Positions 59,504-64,000 of a stretch of DNA of 64,000 bases are shown one piece after another. Source of the stretch: Liolophura sinensis (lineage: Eukaryota; Mollusca; Polyplacophora; Chitonida; Chitonidae); the NCBI RefSeq assembly GCF_032854445.1, contig NC_088303.1, positions 25,523,265-25,587,264 of the forward strand, in the 5' to 3' direction. The notes beneath the pieces are model-generated. The model was not told where the DNA came from and ran no database searches. It saw only the letters and a program-made list of their open reading frames with translations. The translations under genes and the position numbers were made by a program. The first letter of the stretch is position 1. Each line of letters starts with the position of its first letter.

Positions 59504-60037
59504 TTATTGTTTCAGGGCTTCAGAGATGTTCTGCCATTTTTCGTTATCCGCAGAAAACCAGACATCCGTCCAAAACTTCACGCAAACATCAACGTCGATT
59601 TGATCTTGACCACCTGAGATGATCTTGAACACAACCTTCGCGGTATCTTCTCCGTGACCAAATGCTCGGCACATCAGCACAAATCCAGCTTCATCCACCA
59701 TACAATCGTTGTTTGTATCCATAACTTCAAACAGGCTCCGAAGCACCGATGTGATGTAATCCAACGCCTGCTTCTGATCCTTTTCAAAAAATGTTGTGAG
59801 ATTCTGAGTGAATTGTTCCTTGGTTATCGAAGATTGGCTGTCACCTAAGACTGTCTTACCCAGTTTACCCATTTTCGCTCGTGCTGTAGCAGCGTCATTC
59901 CCTTCCAGCGAATGGCCGGAGATCAAAACATCAGCAGCGTCCGTCCAGGTTTTCGGAGTCAAAACGCCACTCTTGTTAACGTCCAGGGAATCAAACCACA
60001 TTCGCCACTTTTCTTGAAGTACTTGCAAGTCTGCCAT
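59504..60037 (-). CDS. SCP-like EF-hand protein (paralog F)
   Basis: 177 residues from the ATG at 60035-60037 (MADLQVLQEKWRMWFDSLD) to TGA. The same frame is open further upstream to the acceptor 'ttgttaacag' (exon start about 60063), so the start choice rests on similarity to C and D. EF loop I (19-30, DVNKSGVLTPKT) lacks Asp5 and the acidic residue at 12. Loop III (107-118, DTNNDCMVDEAG) has Cys for Gly6 and Gly for Glu12, so it probably cannot bind calcium well. The block KFWTDVWFSAD corresponds to WWVDVWFGTD of C. Intact and of normal length, so a protein is likely made, but calcium buffering seems reduced or absent. It points towards paralog E across the large inverted repeat. Confidence 0.88.
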   Translation of the reverse strand: MADLQVLQEKWRMWFDSLDVNKSGVLTPKTWTDAADVLISGHSLEGNDAATARAKMGKLGKTVLGDSQSSITKEQFTQNLTTFFEKDQKQALDYITSVLRSLFEVMDTNNDCMVDEAGFVLMCRAFGHGEDTAKVVFKIISGGQDQIDVDVCVKFWTDVWFSADNEKWQNISEALKQ

Positions 60038-60109
60038 TGTCGCGTCTCTTCTATATGTAGCGTCTGTTAACAAAAATAAAACGAATCATTAATGATTGAT
60101 TGAATGTCT

Positions 60110-60215
60110 GCCTACTTGAGTAATTCATATGCACCGAAACCATCATGCAGGCGGCCTTGGTACAGATGAAATATTCTTGATTTCGGCCTAAAATAGAAAT
60201 CAAATAAATAAATAA
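60110..60215 (+). mobile_element. SINE-1 tail fragment upstream of SCP F
   Basis: 'ccatcatgcaggcggccttg', 'gtacagatgaaatattcttg' and 'atttcggcctaaaatagaaa' followed by TAAATAAATAAATA. It lies just beyond the presumed acceptor of SCP F. Confidence 0.75.
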
Positions 60216-60489
60216 ATCGCATGCAGAAGCAGTACGCACTAGGCTGGCTTACACTGCTGGTCTCTGTTCGAATGATGTAGTCTCCACTAAATACTCTTTC
60301 ACGGACTCCGTTCGACACCGCTGTGAACGTCCCTGTATAACTTAAACATGGGCAGATCAGAAAGGTAAGTAACTCATGTATAATGTACAGATAGACGTCT
60401 GTATTTGTATTATATTTTAGGACACGTGTTTTAACCACAAATCCTACAGGGACGAAATTAACAACACCACGTATTGGCAATGTTGCAAT

Positions 60490-60630
60490 TAACACCGACA
60501 TCTTCCGCCAGCCAGTTGTTGTCTGACCTGAAGTAAGCCGAAAGGTTGCACCTAAAATAACAACTTGCACATTGTCACGTGAACAGACTGTAATGGTGTC
60601 ACGTCGATTTATTACACGAAATGAAAAGAA
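60490..60630. repeat. repeat upstream of SCP F (partner 59160-59310)
   Basis: The direct-repeat partner described for 59160-59310; here it continues into 'acgtcgatttattacacgaa'. The adjacent minus frame (60112-60672) spans it and the SINE and is not considered a gene. Confidence 0.6.
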
Positions 60631-60954
60631 AAGAAAACACTTCAAATTTTCTCCCGGGAATGTTAAACACATCGTTGTTTTCTGTTGGAATATACTTTAA
60701 ACTCAGTGGCAGAGAATTATACATTGTTCTCTGCGACCTAGTTACTATTCGTGACAGCACGTAGTACTGTAGATGATTCTGGAGCAGTGTTTGTCAAGTT
60801 AAGACCAATGCTGTTCAAATTTTATTGATTTGTTAAGTTATTTAAGGTCTATCCAGTAATTTGGGATTCGACTTCGCCCTCTGACGTCTTGATACAGGCG
60901 AGGTTAGACTTACTTTGAAAGTATATATAAAGTATGATATATGCATCCATCTTT

Positions 60955-61018
60955 ATATCCCCACAGCATGTCTGAAATATTGCCGATGTGGCTTTAAACT
61001 ATAATCATTCATCCATCC
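60955..61018 (+). mobile_element. tail fragment of a further SINE type
   Basis: 'tgtctgaaatattgccgatg', 'tggctttaaactataatcat' and (CATC)n: a third tail pattern, related in layout ('gcgttaaact...') but different from SINE-1 and SINE-2. Confidence 0.5.
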
Positions 61019-61019
61019 A

Positions 61020-62740
61020 ACTTTCTAAATATAAAAATCTCTATACAAAAACCCCATTAATTGTTCTAATGACCATTAAATTTCCAACTTTACTTGAATG
61101 AAGCATCATTCTTTGCCAATTAACAGCCCGTAGGAGAAGTCTGACATAGTATTTCGTACTCATTCAACTATATGTGATTTTAAGAAACAGATTATCGTAT
61201 CGTAGTTCTAACATTCGGTGTTAGATATTAACACTATAACTAACTAAGAAGTGAAAGTGGCGAACAAAGTAAATATATACATGTGTATATTATGTACATA
61301 TATATGTAATCTGACATTTGAGCATTGCCTGTCCACTTTCTTCACACCTGTGCAAGGCGCAAAGCTATCAACTACCGATATAATAATCTCTACTGGTTTT
61401 TATTTTAACCCACATCTTTTCTATTCTGAATCATCATCAGCCATGCTTTTAATCCATTAACTTTTCATTCTTTTGTTGTTAATGTTTCAACATCAAAATA
61501 TAAACCATCAATTAATACAAGCAAATCCAAAAATAAGTCAAATCACTAAGCATAACATTATTTGTACGAACACTTCCTTCCCCAAGTCGAAAGACGAAGC
61601 TGTCAAAATTTGCAGAATTGTTCGAAAGGTGCACAAAGGAAAGTAGTAATCAATGAACTATCTACGCATAACTAACCCCACTGTCACTAAGCAATTACAG
61701 CATCGTGCCCTAAATATAACGGTGTGGCTTTTATTTTTATTTGTTTGCACGATTGGTGCTTAACGTTGTTCCCTAAATATGTCAGGTTTGTGGGTGGAGG
61801 GCATTGGTTTGAACTCTCACCAGGCATGTGAGAGTCATGCCCCCGACATAAACCGCAGCCCCACCAACAAAAGATAGATTCGAATTTAGTGCAATGCGCC
61901 CACGAAGGACACACGCCTGGGAATTTACTGTTCATACATGTACTTGTACCGATACTGAGTTAATATTTGCACAAAATTTTTGGTACCGTATGTTCTGATT
62001 GTAAATGACCACGTTTGAGGGTGTCTATTGTGGTAGGTGAGTATTGTTTTTACATGTTTAAAATTCAAACATGTAAGAAATTGAAACATGTAAAAGAAAC
62101 GGCATAGCTGTATATACTCACGTTGTGCCTCGTGGCGTGATTGTCGGCTGAATGTGTTACGTCGTCTCTCTAACTATACCCGAACATACACACCAATAAG
62201 CCAGTCAGTCGGAAGTTATGTTAACCGTTAATTGACAGGAAAAACTATACTTGTGTAAACATCCTCATGCACTGTCCTCAGCAGGTCGTTTCCATGGCAA
62301 CACGTGACCCTCAACAGTCTCACATTCTTAAGTGAGTCATAACGTGCACAAGTATGACAGCTGCATATTTTCACATATTTTGCTTTCAGGCGTTATATCT
62401 AGGAATTTGGAGATTGATGCAGGATAGCTGTGGGCATGCGTGGTGTTTGTCTGCTGTCAGTGTTCATAGTACACCTATAACACTGGCTGATTACACTTAA
62501 CCGCTTTAGGGTATATAATTTCAAAAAAGATCATATTTGCAGTAAATATCACTTTGCCATTCATCTTCTACTTGATTGCAACGCTAACAACCAATTAGCA
62601 CTCCGCTCACAGAAATGAACATCTAACGATTTAACAAGCGTCATTAATGTAGACGGCACTCTCACCGTAAGGAGTTTCAGTTTGGAAATGTACAAAAGAC
62701 AACAGCATAGAGAGAAGTGCCCGAAAATTGCAGTCACTGG
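61020..62740. other. intergenic, no gene recognised
   Basis: AT-rich DNA with only short frames. A small inverted repeat ('ttacatgttt' / 'aaacatgtaa') lies at 62049-62095. No exon pair or RNA gene was recognised. Confidence 0.4.
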
Positions 62741-62754
62741 ACCCATACACTGAG

Positions 62755-62880
62755 GGATATGGAAGTGTCAATAAATTGGGGTTGTTGAAACTTGTGAGAA
62801 GTATAGACGTGTCGATAAATTAGGGTTGTTGAAATTTGTGAGAAGTATGGAAGTGTGTCAAAAAATTGCAGTTCTTAAAA
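62755..62880. repeat. short tandem repeat, about 2.5 units
   Basis: The unit 'ggaagtgtcaataaattggg' + 'gttgttgaaacttgtgagaa' + 'gtat' occurs twice in full and once in part. Confidence 0.85.
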
Positions 62881-63127
62881 ATAGGGCATTCAATGTAAAT
62901 TTCTGAAATTATTTTTTTCCAATCAAAACTAAGCTTTGTTCCTCTTTGTAGTTAAAATCTACCGGATGTGACGTCAAAACGGTTTGAATACACGTAGTGC
63001 CCAGTGAGGGATATGTGTTTTCTTGTTTTACAGTATAGATAACGCACAAGTTCATGAGCTTTATTTAGCTTGTAATGTCAGTGAAGTTTGACTCAAGTAT
63101 TCCATCACGGCATGCAGCAATTCATTG

Positions 63128-63325
63128 TAGATGCGGCTATGAGTTTGTCCAGATAATGCTGGCTTCCTCTCCGACCGTACGTAGGGAGGTCTGCCAAAGT
63201 GCGGATGATCATGAGTTTCCCCTGGCTCTGTCTGGTTTCCTCACACCATTATGCTGGCCGTGGTCGTACAGTGAAATATTCTTGAGTACGACAGAAAACA
63301 CCAATCAAATAAATCAATAAATAAT
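63128..63325 (+). mobile_element. SINE-1 copy, plus strand
   Basis: 'gctggcttcctctccgaccg', 'ggtctgccaaagtgcggatg', 'ctggctctgtctggtttcct' and 'agtgaaatattcttgagtac', ending in (AAATA)n. It includes the end of the tRNA-like head ('atgcggctatgagtttgtcc'). Confidence 0.88.
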
Positions 63326-63344
63326 TTTTTAATTTATTATACAT

Positions 63345-63605
63345 TTATTTATTTATTTATTTATTTATTTCATTGGTTTTACGCCGTACTCACTACTCAT
63401 ACTTACGTGTTTCACTTATACGACGGCGGCCCGCATTATGGTGGGAGGAAGTCGGGGTAAAGCCCACCACCAACCGCAGGTTGTTGGAAGACCTTCCCAC
63501 ATATGTCCAAAGAGGCATCCAGCATGAACTATTCTTGAACTCACAGCGACCGCATTGGTGACGGGCTCCTGGGTCATTACGCTAGGCTAGCGCGCTAATC
63601 AACTG
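63345..63605 (-). mobile_element. SINE-1 copy, minus strand, near full length
   Basis: The (TTTA)n tail is followed by 'ttttacgccgtactcac', 'acgacggcggcccgcattat' and 'ccgcaggttgttggaagacc', and then the reversed tRNA-like head with box B ('gaactcacagcgaccgcatt') and box A ('ctaggctagcgcgctaatca'). It lies tail to tail with the plus-strand copy at 63128-63325. Confidence 0.88.
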
Positions 63606-64000
63606 ATCAATTCATTATGGAAATAACAAACATGCACGTAGAAGACATCATGTTTCGTTTTACTGAAAAGCGGTCCGTTTTGCCTACTAGGCAAGTCTGT
63701 AGTCTGGCCAGACGAATGTTATTGATTATAAGTAAATTCTAAAAAAATATACTGATTAAGGTTGCAGAATATACTCTCCCAAAACGATACTGGCCCGTTT
63801 TGGGTTGCCACATGCATGATGGCCACAATAGCTACTGTATCTAGGCGTCGAAACAGACATTCGTATACCACTCAATAATCGGAGGATTTCCAAAACAACG
63901 GCACAAACAACCAAAGAACTAAGAAAGTAAGAAATTAGGAGCGATTCCAGCAAATAGAAGTGGAAAACAGTTTTAAAAGGATCCTGAGCAAATCACTGAG

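Noticed and set aside
60112-60672. 186-residue minus frame upstream of SCP F
   Set aside because: It crosses a SINE-1 tail and a dispersed repeat, and has no domain; probably fortuitous.

Overview
The window is animal nuclear DNA, most likely from a mollusc or another lophotrochozoan invertebrate. It is AT-rich, gene-poor and full of tRNA-derived SINE copies, foldback elements, minisatellites and (TA)n tracts. Its recognisable proteins are EF-hand proteins of the invertebrate sarcoplasmic calcium-binding protein (SCP) type, closest in my reading to bivalve SCPs. The exact species cannot be named from the sequence.

The main gene content is a scattered cluster of six SCP-like paralogs: A (8760-9326, minus), B (19774-20340, minus, start codon lost), C (37162-37707, plus), D (44281-44838, plus), E (54464-55016, plus, frameshifted) and F (59504-60037, minus). 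Each has its coding region in one exon, with a splice-acceptor-like site a short way upstream of the start, which suggests a shared intron in the 5' UTR. Calcium-ligand residues are kept in A/B and are progressively lost through C, D, F and E.

Layout. 1-1400: a 37-bp minisatellite and a possible Ly6/three-finger exon. 1400-6120: intergenic DNA with SINE and palindromic fragments. 6121-27812: a direct tandem segmental duplication of about 11 kb (copy A 6121-17326, copy B 17539-27812) that carries SCP A/B, several minisatellites, two SINE types and a long foldback element. The copies differ in a roughly 525-bp TA tract (A only), two A-only blocks, 6 versus 13 units of a 49-bp minisatellite, and a 104-bp near-perfect hairpin found only in B. 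27813-37100: a non-LTR retrotransposon relic and exon-like pieces of an unidentified spliced gene (31063-31130 joins 32503-32606 in frame). 37100-49260: SCP C and D among SINEs, repeats and a possible broken repeat-protein reading frame. 49260-60040: a second retrotransposon relic, long inverted repeats, and SCP E and F. 60040-64000: intergenic DNA ending in two SINEs arranged tail to tail.

Most other open frames are unsupported: they lie in tandem repeats or show no sign of constraint. All similarity statements come from reading the sequence by eye; no alignment or database search was run.
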